Source: JAAOIF01 sp965217125
GTDB taxonomy: Bacteria; Pseudomonadota; Gammaproteobacteria; PS1; Pseudothioglobaceae
Assembly: GCA_965217125.1 (NCBI GenBank)
Contig: OZ244244.1
Location: forward strand, 992,001-1,056,000
Length of the DNA stretch: 64,000 nucleotides
Direction of reading: 5' to 3'
The translations under genes and the position numbers were made by a program. Position 1 is the first letter of the stretch; each line of letters begins with the position of its first letter. Shown in pieces: positions 34,056 through 42,911 of the stretch. The notes beneath the pieces are model-generated. The model searched no databases. It had not been told where the DNA came from and was given only the letters and a program-made list of their open reading frames with translations.

Positions 34056-34955
34056 ATGAGCAATAAATCAATATTTGTATCAACAATATTAACGCTAGCA
34101 CTAATCGCTGGTTTTTTCTTTTATAATCAGCAAATCAAACAATTAGAACGCAAAATTAGCATCATCAGCAGCAAATACAACGAGCAGATTGAAATTAACA
34201 AAAATAAAGATATAACTCAACTTTCTAAATCTGAGCCTGAGTCCGATTCCAAGCCTGAACCTAAGCCAGAACCTAAACCAGAACCTAAACCAGAGCCTAA
34301 ACCAGAGCCTAAACCAGAGCCTAAACCAGAGCCCAAGCCCGAACCCATTCCCGAGCCTAGTCCAGAACCTGTTCCTGAGCCTAGTCCAGAACCTGTTCCC
34401 GAGCCTAGTCCAGAACCAATTCCAGAACCCAATACTAATAAAAATAATATTAGTGACGCCGCATTAGAAAATTTAAACAATCAACTAATCAGCGCTCGCA
34501 CCGCCCTAAAAGCGGCACAACAAAAATTATTATTAGCCAACAGCAAATCTAGCGTTTTAAGTGATGAAATAACCCAAATAAAAGACACTCGTGGCAAAGT
34601 TAAATTACTTAAAAGCTCATTAAAAAAATCAGAACAAGAATTGAAAATTTCTGACCAGAAGTTAGACTATCTACAGCGTATATTTGAATTACAAAACAAA
34701 AGTGTGGTTGAACGCAATATAGAGCGTATTAATAATTTGCAACAAACTGCTGTTATTGGCGTAGGCGGGCTACTTGTCCCTATTATGGGTGCTGCAATGT
34801 TAGCCTCTTATACGCTTGAAGAAATTAGCAATTATTGTGCCAATATCAAAAATATCATCAGCTTAGAGAATAAGGTATTTAACAAAATTGTATCGTTAGA
34901 TGCGCAAATGCAACAAGATTATAATAATCAATGCGACGCTGAGTCTGCAAATTAA
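34056..34955 (+). CDS. membrane protein with Pro-Glu-Pro-Lys repeat and coiled coil
   Basis: A 299-residue protein of unknown function. Residues 8-23 form an N-terminal membrane helix (FVSTILTLALIAGFFFY). Residues about 60-125 are a tandem PEPK repeat (12-base DNA unit) passing into PEPSPEPVPEP, likely an extended rod as in TonB-type linkers. A coiled coil follows (about 135-225: LNNQLISARTALKAAQQKLL, LKSSLKKSEQELKISDQKL), then a second hydrophobic segment (VIGVGGLLVPIMGAAMLASYTL, about 230-252) and a short tail. It resembles envelope-spanning proteins, but no family is recognised. No Shine-Dalgarno is visible, consistent with the near-leaderless promoter. Confidence 0.75.
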   Translation: MSNKSIFVSTILTLALIAGFFFYNQQIKQLERKISIISSKYNEQIEINKNKDITQLSKSEPESDSKPEPKPEPKPEPKPEPKPEPKPEPKPEPKPEPIPEPSPEPVPEPSPEPVPEPSPEPIPEPNTNKNNISDAALENLNNQLISARTALKAAQQKLLLANSKSSVLSDEITQIKDTRGKVKLLKSSLKKSEQELKISDQKLDYLQRIFELQNKSVVERNIERINNLQQTAVIGVGGLLVPIMGAAMLASYTLEEISNYCANIKNIISLENKVFNKIVSLDAQMQQDYNNQCDAESAN

Positions 34956-34962
34956 TTCAGCT

Positions 34963-36882
34963 TTAAGTTATTCTATTAGCAATCAAACTTGCAACCACTT
35001 CTGGCTCTGCTAAAGTTGAAATATCACCTAAATTATCATAATCATCTTGTGCAATTTTACGCAAAATACGGCGCATAATCTTACCGCTACGCGTTTTTGG
35101 TAAATTAGCCGCAAACTGAATTTTATCCACCGTGGCAATCGCGCCAATTTCCGTGCGCACTAATTGCACTAACTCGCCCCTTAATTCATCAGTTGGCTTG
35201 ACCCCGCTCATTATTGACACATAAGCATAAATGCCCTGCCCTTTAATATCATGCGGATAACCGACCACCGCCGCCTCTGAGACTTGTTTGTGCAATACCA
35301 GTGCCGACTCAATCTCAGCCGTGCCTAAGCGATGCCCAGAAACATTCAACACATCATCTACTCTGCCAGTAATCCAATAATAACCATCTGCATCGCGCCT
35401 TACCCCATCACCGGTAAAATACTTGCCCGGAAAAGTGGAAAAATACGCCTGCATAAAACGCTTATGATCGTTATAAAGCGTGCGCATCTGTCCTGGCCAC
35501 GAAGTTGCGAGTACTAAAACACCCTCAGCCTCAGCTTCAAGCACCGTGCCTTGCTGATTTACCACTTGTGGCTGAATGCCAAAAAATGGCTTACTGGCAG
35601 AACCGGGTTTAAGCTTTGTAGCATACGGCAATGGCGTAATCATATGCCCGCCAGTTTCTGTTTGCCACCAAGTATCAACTACTGGACACTGACTATTGCC
35701 AATAACACTATAATACCATTCCCAAACATCTGGATTGATTGGCTCGCCCACCGTGCCTAAAATGCGCAAACTACTGCGTGAGGTTTTATTGACAAAATCA
35801 TCGCCCGCGCCCATCAATGCACGAATAGCAGTAGGTGCGGTATAAAATATATTTACTTGATGTTTATCTACCACCTGCCAAAAACGCGATGCATCAGGAT
35901 AGGTTGGCACGCCTTCAAACATTAATGTCGTTGCCCCATTTGCCAATGGTCCATACACAATATAAGAATGCCCGGTTACCCAGCCAACATCTGCCGTGCA
36001 CCAATATATATCGCCTTCTTGATAATCAAATGTATATTTGTGGGTCATAGCTGCATACAATAAATAGCCGCCTGAAGTATGCAATACGCCTTTAGGTTTG
36101 CCAGTTGAACCAGAGGTATATAAAATGAATAGTGGTGTTTCTGCATCATACGATTCACATGGGCAATCAGCCGACACATCAGCAACCAACTGATGATACC
36201 AAACATCTGTATTGCCCCAATGCACTGCGGCTTTTGTATGTTTAACCACCACCACCGCCTCTACACAATCACAAGCGCTAACCGCCTTATCTACATTGGC
36301 TTTAAGCGGAACGGTTTTGCCGCCACGCAGCCCCTCATCTGCGGTAATCACAATTTTGCACTCGGAATCTAGGATTCTATCTTTCAGCGCTTCAGGCGAA
36401 AAACCAGCAAACACCACCGAATGAATCGCACCAAGCCGCGCACATGCCAGCATTGCATAGCTCGCCTGCAAAATCATCGGCATATAAATACAAACTCGGT
36501 CGCCTTTTTTAAGGCCTAATTTTTTCAAGCCATTGGCAAATTTAGCCACCTCATCATGTAATTGTTGATAGGTGATTGTTGTGCTGACTTGGGGATTATC
36601 GCCCTGCCAAATAATCGCAATTTGATTGGCACGGTCTGGCAAATGGCGATCGATGCAATTATAAGCCACATTCAGCTCACCGCCCTTAAACCACTCGATT
36701 TTCCCTTTGTTGAAATCAATATTTGAAGTTTGCTGCCAATCTTTATCCCAATTTAGGAATAATTTGGCTTGTTTTGCCCAAAACTTATCAGAATTATTGA
36801 TTGACTCGGCATACATTGCCTGATAATTTGCCTCATCACACAAAGGCGTTTTGTTCGATTTTGCAATAGGATAGGTTTTCAT
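34963..36882 (-). CDS. acsA: acetyl-CoA synthetase
   Basis: A 639-residue AMP-forming acetate activation enzyme. Motifs are FILYTSGSTGKPKGVLHTSGGYLLYAA (AMP binding), CTADVGWVTGHSYIVYGPL, DTWWQTETGGHMITP, FTGDGVRRDADGYYWITGRVDDVLNVSGHRLGTAEIE, and the C-terminal TRSGKIMRRILRKIA with the lysine regulated by acetylation in homologues. Length is normal. It is convergent with the PEPK-repeat gene, with 7 bp between their stops. Confidence 0.97.
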   Translation of the reverse strand: MKTYPIAKSNKTPLCDEANYQAMYAESINNSDKFWAKQAKLFLNWDKDWQQTSNIDFNKGKIEWFKGGELNVAYNCIDRHLPDRANQIAIIWQGDNPQVSTTITYQQLHDEVAKFANGLKKLGLKKGDRVCIYMPMILQASYAMLACARLGAIHSVVFAGFSPEALKDRILDSECKIVITADEGLRGGKTVPLKANVDKAVSACDCVEAVVVVKHTKAAVHWGNTDVWYHQLVADVSADCPCESYDAETPLFILYTSGSTGKPKGVLHTSGGYLLYAAMTHKYTFDYQEGDIYWCTADVGWVTGHSYIVYGPLANGATTLMFEGVPTYPDASRFWQVVDKHQVNIFYTAPTAIRALMGAGDDFVNKTSRSSLRILGTVGEPINPDVWEWYYSVIGNSQCPVVDTWWQTETGGHMITPLPYATKLKPGSASKPFFGIQPQVVNQQGTVLEAEAEGVLVLATSWPGQMRTLYNDHKRFMQAYFSTFPGKYFTGDGVRRDADGYYWITGRVDDVLNVSGHRLGTAEIESALVLHKQVSEAAVVGYPHDIKGQGIYAYVSIMSGVKPTDELRGELVQLVRTEIGAIATVDKIQFAANLPKTRSGKIMRRILRKIAQDDYDNLGDISTLAEPEVVASLIANRIT

Positions 36883-36967
36883 AATGTTGAATTATTAAAT
36901 AAAACTTTAGATGATACCTATTATTTTTGAACGCACGAAAAAAAATATGTAAAAAATGTTATTTCAA

Positions 36968-37303
36968 TTATTGTTCTACTATTTCTGTCATTTCATCATC
37001 AGTTTTATCAATCGCTGTGGTTGATAATTCTGCTTCAACTTGTGCCATTTTTTCGTCATCTGCAACGCGTTGTTGTGCTGATAATTCTTCTTCTATGGCA
37101 TATTTTTCAGTTAGGATTGAGGCATCAATCAAACCTGCTTCAATCTCTCTAAGGGCAACCACAGTTGCTTTATCTTTGCCCACATCTAAGGTTGAGCGAT
37201 AGCCACCAGAATTTAATTGATGTGCGCGTTTAGCAGCCACTAAAACCAATTCAAAACGATTATCTACAAAATCCAAACATTCTTCAACAGTTACTCTTGC
37301 CAT
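36968..37303 (-). CDS. rpoZ: RNA polymerase omega subunit
   Basis: A 111-residue protein starting MARVTVEECLDFVDNRFELVLVAAKRAHQLNSGG, the standard omega N-terminus, with KATVVALREIEAGLID matching the conserved second helix. The acidic tail (about 75-111, Glu/Asp/Thr-rich) is longer than in E. coli omega (91 residues). Omega stabilises RNA polymerase assembly and forms one ppGpp site. It is divergent from dnaQ. spoT, its common partner, is not beside it. Confidence 0.95.
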   Translation of the reverse strand: MARVTVEECLDFVDNRFELVLVAAKRAHQLNSGGYRSTLDVGKDKATVVALREIEAGLIDASILTEKYAIEEELSAQQRVADDEKMAQVEAELSTTAIDKTDDEMTEIVEQ

Positions 37304-37368
37304 CTTTTAACCTTCCAACTTCAAATACGATAAAATGGGTAATTTTACACGAAAATAAACTTATTTCA

Positions 37369-38040
37369 ATGGAAAGATTGATTGTTCTTGATACTGAAAC
37401 CACCGGCATTGAACATACCGAGGGTCATCGCATCATCGAGATTGGCTGCACGGAAATTATCGAGCGCCAAATTACTGAAAATAATCAATACCACCAATAC
37501 ATTCAGCCCGAGCGCAATGTTGGCGAATCGGTTAAAATTCACGGCATTACCGATAAATTCTTAGTTAAAAAACCAAAATTTGAAGAAATTGCTGAGGAGT
37601 TTTTAGAATATGTTGATGGTGCGACCCTAATCATTCACAACGCCCCATTTGACCTTGGTTTCCTCAACCACGAACTGCAACTAATGGGCACGGAACAGCG
37701 TATTGAGGATAATTGCAATATCATTGATTCTTTAGAACTTTCCAAACAACAACGCCCCGGCATGATGCACAATCTTGATGCCCTATGCCGCCGCTTTGAG
37801 ATTGATGCCAGCGCACGCACCGTGCATGGCGCATTATTAGATGCACAAATTCTAGCACAAGTATATTTAGCAATGACCGGCGGGCAATCCACTTTATTTA
37901 GCGAGAGCAATGCTGATAATACCGAACAAAAAAGCCAAAATTCAATTATTAAAGTCGATAGTAACCGCGCTAAAATTAAAGTAATTACCGCAAATAAAAC
38001 AGAACTTAAAGCCCATAATACTTATTTTGAAAAAATTTAA
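37369..38040 (+). CDS. dnaQ: DNA polymerase III epsilon subunit (3'-5' proofreading exonuclease)
   Basis: A 223-residue DEDDh exonuclease. ATG 37369 gives MERLIVLDTETTGIEHTEGHRIIEIG; a start at 37297 would add 24 residues overlapping the rpoZ promoter side. Exo motifs are DTETTG (Exo I), IIHNAPFDLGFLNHEL (Exo II), and VHGALLDAQILAQVY (Exo III, His and Asp). The C-terminal region (about 185-223) should bind the polymerase alpha subunit. Three tRNA genes follow on the same strand. Confidence 0.95.
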   Translation: MERLIVLDTETTGIEHTEGHRIIEIGCTEIIERQITENNQYHQYIQPERNVGESVKIHGITDKFLVKKPKFEEIAEEFLEYVDGATLIIHNAPFDLGFLNHELQLMGTEQRIEDNCNIIDSLELSKQQRPGMMHNLDALCRRFEIDASARTVHGALLDAQILAQVYLAMTGGQSTLFSESNADNTEQKSQNSIIKVDSNRAKIKVITANKTELKAHNTYFEKI

Positions 38041-38101
38041 ACCAAACACCCTATTTTATTTTGCTTTAATACTTAGGTCTCAAGTATAATTACGCTTTTT
38101 T

Positions 38102-38178
38102 CGGAGTGTAGCGCAGCTTGGTAGCGCATCTGGTTTGGGACCAGGTGGTCGGGGGTTCAAATCCCTCCACTCCGACCA
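38102..38178 (+). tRNA. tRNA-Pro (TGG)
   Basis: 77 bases, acceptor CGGAGTG pairing with CACTCCG, discriminator A and encoded CCA. Anticodon stem TCTGG/CCAGG encloses TTTGGGA with anticodon TGG. T-arm GGTTCAAATCC. First of a Pro-Arg-His cluster after dnaQ. Confidence 0.96.
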
Positions 38179-38216
38179 AAAAACGCTATATTTGCTTTTA
38201 AAAAATTCTAGTCTAT

Positions 38217-38293
38217 GCGCCCATAGCTCAGCTGGATAGAGCAACGGCCTTCTAAGCCGTAGGTCACACGTTCGAATCGTGTTGGGCGCGCCA
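38217..38293 (+). tRNA. tRNA-Arg (TCT)
   Basis: 77 bases, acceptor GCGCCCA with TGGGCGC, discriminator G and encoded CCA. Anticodon stem ACGGC/GCCGT encloses CTTCTAA, anticodon TCT. T-loop TTCGAAT present. Confidence 0.96.
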
Positions 38294-38304
38294 TCAAAGT
38301 TTAT

Positions 38305-38381
38305 GGCGGGAATAGCTCAGTTGGTAGAGCCCCGGATTGTGATTCCGGTTGTCGCGGGTTCAAACCCCGTTTCTCGCCCCA
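38305..38381 (+). tRNA. tRNA-His (GTG)
   Basis: 77 bases including the extra G at position -1 that pairs with discriminator C73, the identity mark of tRNA-His; acceptor GCGGGAA/TTCTCGC, then C and encoded CCA. Anticodon stem CCGGA/TCCGG encloses TTGTGAT with anticodon GTG. A restriction-modification locus begins just beyond it; tRNA 3' ends are common insertion sites, but no integrase is present. Confidence 0.96.
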
Positions 38382-38409
38382 TTTTTGCAAGTTTATTGGT
38401 TTTATTTGG

Positions 38410-38578
38410 CTAATGATTTTGCTTGTTTTTCTTCATCAATCTTTTTTTACAGATTTTAATATAATTCTTGTCTTTTTCTACAGTTATCCATAAATTAGAA
38501 CTGGCTAAGATAATTGGTTTTTAACATTTCTTCTGGTTTTTGTGTTGGATGTAATGCTATCAATTTCAATATGTATTG
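38410..38578 (-). pseudogene. remnant of a beta-class DNA methyltransferase C-terminus
   Basis: Two fragments in different minus-strand frames resemble the end of a beta-class methyltransferase. Upstream, bases 38578 to 38495 read KQYILKLIALHPTQKPEEML and end in a stop after NYLSQF; HPTQKP is the hallmark block before motif I. Downstream, toward 38410, another frame reads WITVEKDKNYIKICKKRL, matching the usual final block (G.EKD..Y..I..KRL). The intervening SAM-binding motif is deleted. This is an eroded methyltransferase gene, distinct from the two D12-class enzymes of the neighbouring R-M locus. Confidence 0.7.
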
Positions 38579-38590
38579 TTTTGCAATCTA

Positions 38591-40123
38591 TCACCCTATT
38601 TCATTGTAATAAAGTGTATTACCACTATTTATATGCTCTAAAAAATCCTGAATTGTTTTCGGATAAATAGAAAGTTTTTCTGTTTCTTTAATAAATTCAA
38701 TTTGTCTTTCTGAATCTATAAAAATGCTTGGGGCTACAAAGTAACACATTGATCTTTGAGATTTTTGACTAAATTTTTCTAAATGCCTTGAAATAGGCCA
38801 AACCTCCATCATTGTTTGAGACCTTCCTTCTGACATTGTAACTTCAATTAGAATTCCGTCTGTATTTTCAAAACATTCAATGTCTCCTTGATCTCCAACT
38901 CCACCTGCTGTTGATGTTGGGATGCCCTCATCATCAACAGGATAGTTTGGAGTTACTTTTATATTTGGAAATTTTGATTTTACTGCTAATGCAGTCAAAA
39001 ACTCAAGTCGTGTTGGAGCAGAAATGTATTTTAATATCTCATCCTTACTTAATCGTCTATGTGATAAATTTAACATCTCTATTTTTATCTTATCCCAAGA
39101 GTACACACCTAACCATTTTGTCAAAAAATTATCTTGCTCCAAAATAGAAACAACCCTTGGCACGTATGAAATTAAATTTTCATCTATTGTTGAGATATAT
39201 TTAAAATAACTTTCTTCTGAGTCATATTTTTGATATTGGGAATAATTTTCTAAAACATAATCAACCTTTGCTTGTTCATTTTTATTTATATCAATAAATT
39301 TTCCGCCACCTCTCAAAGATATTAAGCCTGTTAATCTCATTTTTCTTATAAATTCATCTGGATAATCAACCAATATAGATTGGTTATCTCTAACAATATC
39401 CTTCCCTTCCATAATTTCATCCCTGCAAATTTCAACTATGGCCTCCCAACTTGGAGAATAGCCAAAACCTTGCCGAAGGTTTTTAATTCTTTGGTATAAC
39501 TTTTCTGCATCATTGTCTTTCCAGTAAATTATTAAAGGCAATTCTAACTTAGATATTCCAGCATTATTACATTCGTCATCTGTGTTAAGCTTGGTAATTA
39601 CTTGAAGCAATAAAACCAACGGCACATTCTCATTCAAAACTTTGCGAAAAGGACTATTACTCTGATATTTAACAAAAGCATTCAGAAATGCCTGCTGTTC
39701 AAACTCTGGATACTCACTGTTAACAAGCTTTGATCCTATTGCAGAAAATCGTATTCTACTTCCAATCTTGTAAAAGACAAAACCTAATTCTTTGGCAATT
39801 TTAAACCATGTATCAAAACGACTTGACCATCCTTTGCTAAACCCTGCTTCTTTATGATTTTGTGGATTATTTTTCAAAATTTTGGAAATTTCTTTATCTG
39901 TCAAAGGTTGCACCTCTTTGATTTTCTTCTTTACATTTTTAGAGAGTCTTGTTGGCCTATACAGCCCAATTCTAATTATTTCTCCTGCAATTTTTACTGC
40001 TAATTCATCATCAAGAATTTGCCCATCATAATATTTTAAAACACCAAGAAACCACTTTAACCGTTCAGGGTTTCTAAGTGTTGTTGTAAATAGCAGAGGC
40101 TTATATTCTGATTTTCTTTTCAT
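38591..40123 (-). CDS. AlwI-like type II restriction endonuclease
   Basis: A 510-residue protein. The start YKPLLFTTTLRNPERLKWFLGVLKYYDGQIL and the following block match the AlwI family of type IIS enzymes as I know it. A PD-(D/E)XK-like core near the C-terminus reads GVGDQGDIECFENTDGILIEVTMSEGRSQ (Asp, then Glu-Val-Thr). AlwI cuts near GGATC; the same specificity here is inference. It is 3 bases downstream of a Dam-like methyltransferase gene and forms an operon with it and the RadC-methyltransferase fusion. Two methyltransferases suit an asymmetric target. Confidence 0.85.
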   Translation of the reverse strand: MKRKSEYKPLLFTTTLRNPERLKWFLGVLKYYDGQILDDELAVKIAGEIIRIGLYRPTRLSKNVKKKIKEVQPLTDKEISKILKNNPQNHKEAGFSKGWSSRFDTWFKIAKELGFVFYKIGSRIRFSAIGSKLVNSEYPEFEQQAFLNAFVKYQSNSPFRKVLNENVPLVLLLQVITKLNTDDECNNAGISKLELPLIIYWKDNDAEKLYQRIKNLRQGFGYSPSWEAIVEICRDEIMEGKDIVRDNQSILVDYPDEFIRKMRLTGLISLRGGGKFIDINKNEQAKVDYVLENYSQYQKYDSEESYFKYISTIDENLISYVPRVVSILEQDNFLTKWLGVYSWDKIKIEMLNLSHRRLSKDEILKYISAPTRLEFLTALAVKSKFPNIKVTPNYPVDDEGIPTSTAGGVGDQGDIECFENTDGILIEVTMSEGRSQTMMEVWPISRHLEKFSQKSQRSMCYFVAPSIFIDSERQIEFIKETEKLSIYPKTIQDFLEHINSGNTLYYNEIG

Positions 40124-40126
40124 AGT

Positions 40127-41032
40127 TCAATAATTAAAAACTAAAACTTCCTTAAAATTTTTGTTTGAGTTATCGTGATAACTAATATAGTTACTCTTGA
40201 TTTTTACACTTTTGTACTTACTCATCCAATCCATAAAAATACTATTTATTCTACCTTTATAGGTTATAACATTTGAAATAGCAAATTTTATATTTCTGCC
40301 ATTAAGCTCATCAAGTAAAGCCAATAATTCTATTTCTTTTTCTTCATTCCAAATTTTGTTATATTCGCTAAAAGTAATGAGGTAAGGAGGATCTAAATAC
40401 ATAAAATCGTTTTCCTTAAAACCATTCTTTTTAATAAAAGGTTTGAAGTCTAAATTCTCTAACTTTATTTCTTTTTTTCTTACAAAGCCAAAATAACCTC
40501 TAATGGCTTTTTCTACATTTTTATTAAAATCGACATTACCAACAGGCACATTAAAATCACCTTTTGAATTAAATCTCAACATTCTGTTAAAGCCATAAAT
40601 AAGTAGAATATACAATAATAATAAATTTTTTCTTTTTGTTTTATTGAAGTCTTGTTTTAATTTTGTGTACCCACTTTTATTGTGTTTTGCATAATAAGTT
40701 TTTTTATATTCTTGTTTTAACTCTTTTGAAACGACATCTTCAACAAACGACCTTGAAAGATTATATTTTTTTACATATTGCAAAACTTCTTTTAAGAATA
40801 CTTCTTCATCTGATTTTTCTTTTAAAAAGATATGTAACTTATAAACATATTCATCAATATCATTAAGTATATATTTATTTGCTTTTACATTTAAAAATAC
40901 ACTGCCACCCCCAACAAAAGGTTCGATAAAAGTATTAATATTTTGTGGAAAATATTCTTTTATTTCTCTTATAAGTTTATGTTTGTCTCCAACATAAAAC
41001 ATAGGTGATCTTCTTGTTGAGATAGCTGTCAT
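40127..41032 (-). CDS. Dam/D12-class N6-adenine DNA methyltransferase
   Basis: A 301-residue alpha-class methyltransferase. It opens with SPMFYVGDKHKLI (SAM-site Lys region) and EPFVGGGSVFLN (motif I, about residue 39), and has the catalytic DFMYLDPPYLITFSEYN (DPPY, about 212) and NIKFAISNV. It should modify adenine on one strand of the R-M target. Its start overlaps the stop of the RadC-methyltransferase gene by 4 bases, and the endonuclease follows after 3 bases. Confidence 0.92.
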   Translation of the reverse strand: MTAISTRRSPMFYVGDKHKLIREIKEYFPQNINTFIEPFVGGGSVFLNVKANKYILNDIDEYVYKLHIFLKEKSDEEVFLKEVLQYVKKYNLSRSFVEDVVSKELKQEYKKTYYAKHNKSGYTKLKQDFNKTKRKNLLLLYILLIYGFNRMLRFNSKGDFNVPVGNVDFNKNVEKAIRGYFGFVRKKEIKLENLDFKPFIKKNGFKENDFMYLDPPYLITFSEYNKIWNEEKEIELLALLDELNGRNIKFAISNVITYKGRINSIFMDWMSKYKSVKIKSNYISYHDNSNKNFKEVLVFNY

Positions 41033-42834
41033 TTTTTTACTTTAGTTACAAATAAAAATTCTTTATGGTTATTAAAATTAGTATTGCCTGCATTAAAATG
41101 TTTATGTTCTTTTTCAAAAATCTTAGTATCGCCTTTATTTTTTAAAATATACTCAATTTCTTCTAATGTAATTTTATTTTTTGAAGAATTGCTTTTTGAT
41201 GTATATGTATTGTTATAGGAAACAACTAAATATTTTGCTTTTATATCTTTGACCAATACTGCTAGTTTATGTTTTGCATCAACCCTGCAATAATCACTCA
41301 TATTCTCGGGTTTTGGCTTTAACGCAGTCCCATGTAATTTTGGTTTTTTCCATTGAGTTAAGTTTTCCAATACATGATAAAAGCGACTGTATTGCCTTGA
41401 ATTATATGGCGGATCAATATAAACAATATCTGCTACAATTTCTTTGGCTAAAACATTTGCATCTTTTTTAAAAATTACTATATTTTCTGATTTTAAAGGT
41501 TCAATTGGCTTCATAAAAAAACTATCTTTAATAAATTCTTTTTTAAAATAGGCATCATAATGTCCTACCGTATTTGCAATTTTATCAACAGAATAAAGCA
41601 AAGATGTAATTAAAATATAATATTCTTTATTTAATAGATTATTTTTATTTTTTTCAATATTTTCTCTTATAAAGCCAATTATTTTTGCAGAATTTTTACT
41701 AAAATATTTTCCTCCAAAATTTTTTGAAAAATAATTCTCATCTAAATCTTCAGGGTTTATATTATTATAATTTCTAATTATATTATTTATCTTTTCCTGA
41801 TTATATAGTTCATCATTAAAAAATGCTTGATAAATAATATTATTTGAAAATAAGAAATCATTCAGAACAACCTTTTTAAATTGTTTAGTTGCTACAGAAG
41901 CAATAATTCCAGTCCCTGCAAAAATATCTACAAAACTATCTCCCGTACATTCTTGTTTTATAACTGAAAAAATCCAATTTATTAGTTTTTGTTTACTGCC
42001 AATATATCTACGATTTTGTAATTGATGATAATTATTCTTTATTTTAGGCAAATAATAGTCAAATTCTATAACTTGATTCATATCTACTTCATAAACAGGC
42101 TTCTCAACCTCAAGCACATCAAACAAACCTGTTTGAAAACCTTCTGCTACATAATCAGTGCTGTCATTATTTTGTAATTGTTGATAAAAACTATAATATC
42201 CGCCTTTAGCAGTGATTAAAAAATCGACCACAGGGATGCCCATAATTTGCCCGGCTTCGCTGATTTTTTGAACGATTTTTTTATCTTGTTGGCTGGGTTT
42301 TGGGTTGCCTGTTGGGTGATTGTGGATGAGGATAATGCTGCAGGCATTTAGTTTTATGGCTGGATGGAAAATCTCTCTGGGGTGAAATAGGCTTTTATCC
42401 AACAGCCCAATGCTGATGGTTTCTTTTTTGATAAGGGCGTGGTGGGCATTGAGATATAGGCAAATTAAATATTCTTTCTTTTTGTCTTTAAGTTCGTGTG
42501 TCAGCATTAAAATATCTTGCGCATTTTTAACAATAAACTCATCGCCTTGCTGTTCTTGATAAAATCTTTTAACCAAGGCAATGGCTGAGATAATTTGCAT
42601 GGCTTTGACTTTGCCGATGCCTGAAATGGTTAGTAAATCATCAATGGAAATATTTAAAAAATCTTGGCTAAACTTTTTAATAATGGTTTGCGATAGTTTA
42701 GTAACATTTGTGCCTTTAATACCGCTACTAAGCAAAATCGCCAATAAATCACTTTTAGAAAGTGCATCAGCGCCTTTTTGCAATAACTTTTCTCTGGGGC
42801 GTAGGGCGGTGGGGGTGTCTTTTATTTTTGTCAT
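41029..42834 (-). CDS. radC: RadC (JAB/MPN) domain fused to a D12-class adenine methyltransferase
   Basis: One 601-residue frame with two parts. Residues 1-225 are a near-complete RadC: LRPREKLLQKGADALSKSDLLAILLSSGIKG, TISGIGKVKAMQI (helix-hairpin-helix), and the JAMM metal motif ILIHNHPTGNPKPSQQD (about 168). After GGYYSFYQQ comes a 50-residue linker. From about 275 it is a methyltransferase: RRYIGSKQKLINWI, FVDIFAGTGIIASVA (motif I, about 301), and VYIDPPYNSRQYSRFYH (catalytic DPPY, about 473), ending HKEFLFVTK. A Met at about 252 could be the ancestral methyltransferase start. Fusion through loss of the radC stop at an R-M insertion point is the likely origin (inference). Confidence 0.9.
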   Translation of the reverse strand: MTKIKDTPTALRPREKLLQKGADALSKSDLLAILLSSGIKGTNVTKLSQTIIKKFSQDFLNISIDDLLTISGIGKVKAMQIISAIALVKRFYQEQQGDEFIVKNAQDILMLTHELKDKKKEYLICLYLNAHHALIKKETISIGLLDKSLFHPREIFHPAIKLNACSIILIHNHPTGNPKPSQQDKKIVQKISEAGQIMGIPVVDFLITAKGGYYSFYQQLQNNDSTDYVAEGFQTGLFDVLEVEKPVYEVDMNQVIEFDYYLPKIKNNYHQLQNRRYIGSKQKLINWIFSVIKQECTGDSFVDIFAGTGIIASVATKQFKKVVLNDFLFSNNIIYQAFFNDELYNQEKINNIIRNYNNINPEDLDENYFSKNFGGKYFSKNSAKIIGFIRENIEKNKNNLLNKEYYILITSLLYSVDKIANTVGHYDAYFKKEFIKDSFFMKPIEPLKSENIVIFKKDANVLAKEIVADIVYIDPPYNSRQYSRFYHVLENLTQWKKPKLHGTALKPKPENMSDYCRVDAKHKLAVLVKDIKAKYLVVSYNNTYTSKSNSSKNKITLEEIEYILKNKGDTKIFEKEHKHFNAGNTNFNNHKEFLFVTKVKK

Positions 42835-42911
42835 TATTTTGTTATTTTACCACTTCATTTAATAACAAAATCACTGCTGTTTTACTCGCAAAAAATACCG
42901 GAAACTTAAAC

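Noticed and set aside
34226..34440. CRISPR-like array
   Set aside because: Units are contiguous 12-mers without spacers and lie inside a coding frame. No repeat-spacer array was seen anywhere in the window.
34217..34480. Minus-strand frame encoding a long Gly-Ser-Leu repeat
   Set aside because: It is the exact shadow of the PEPK DNA repeat; no start signals and no homology beyond the repeat.
38382..38590. Integrase attachment site at tRNA-His
   Set aside because: No integrase gene and no repeated tRNA 3' end at the far border of the R-M locus.
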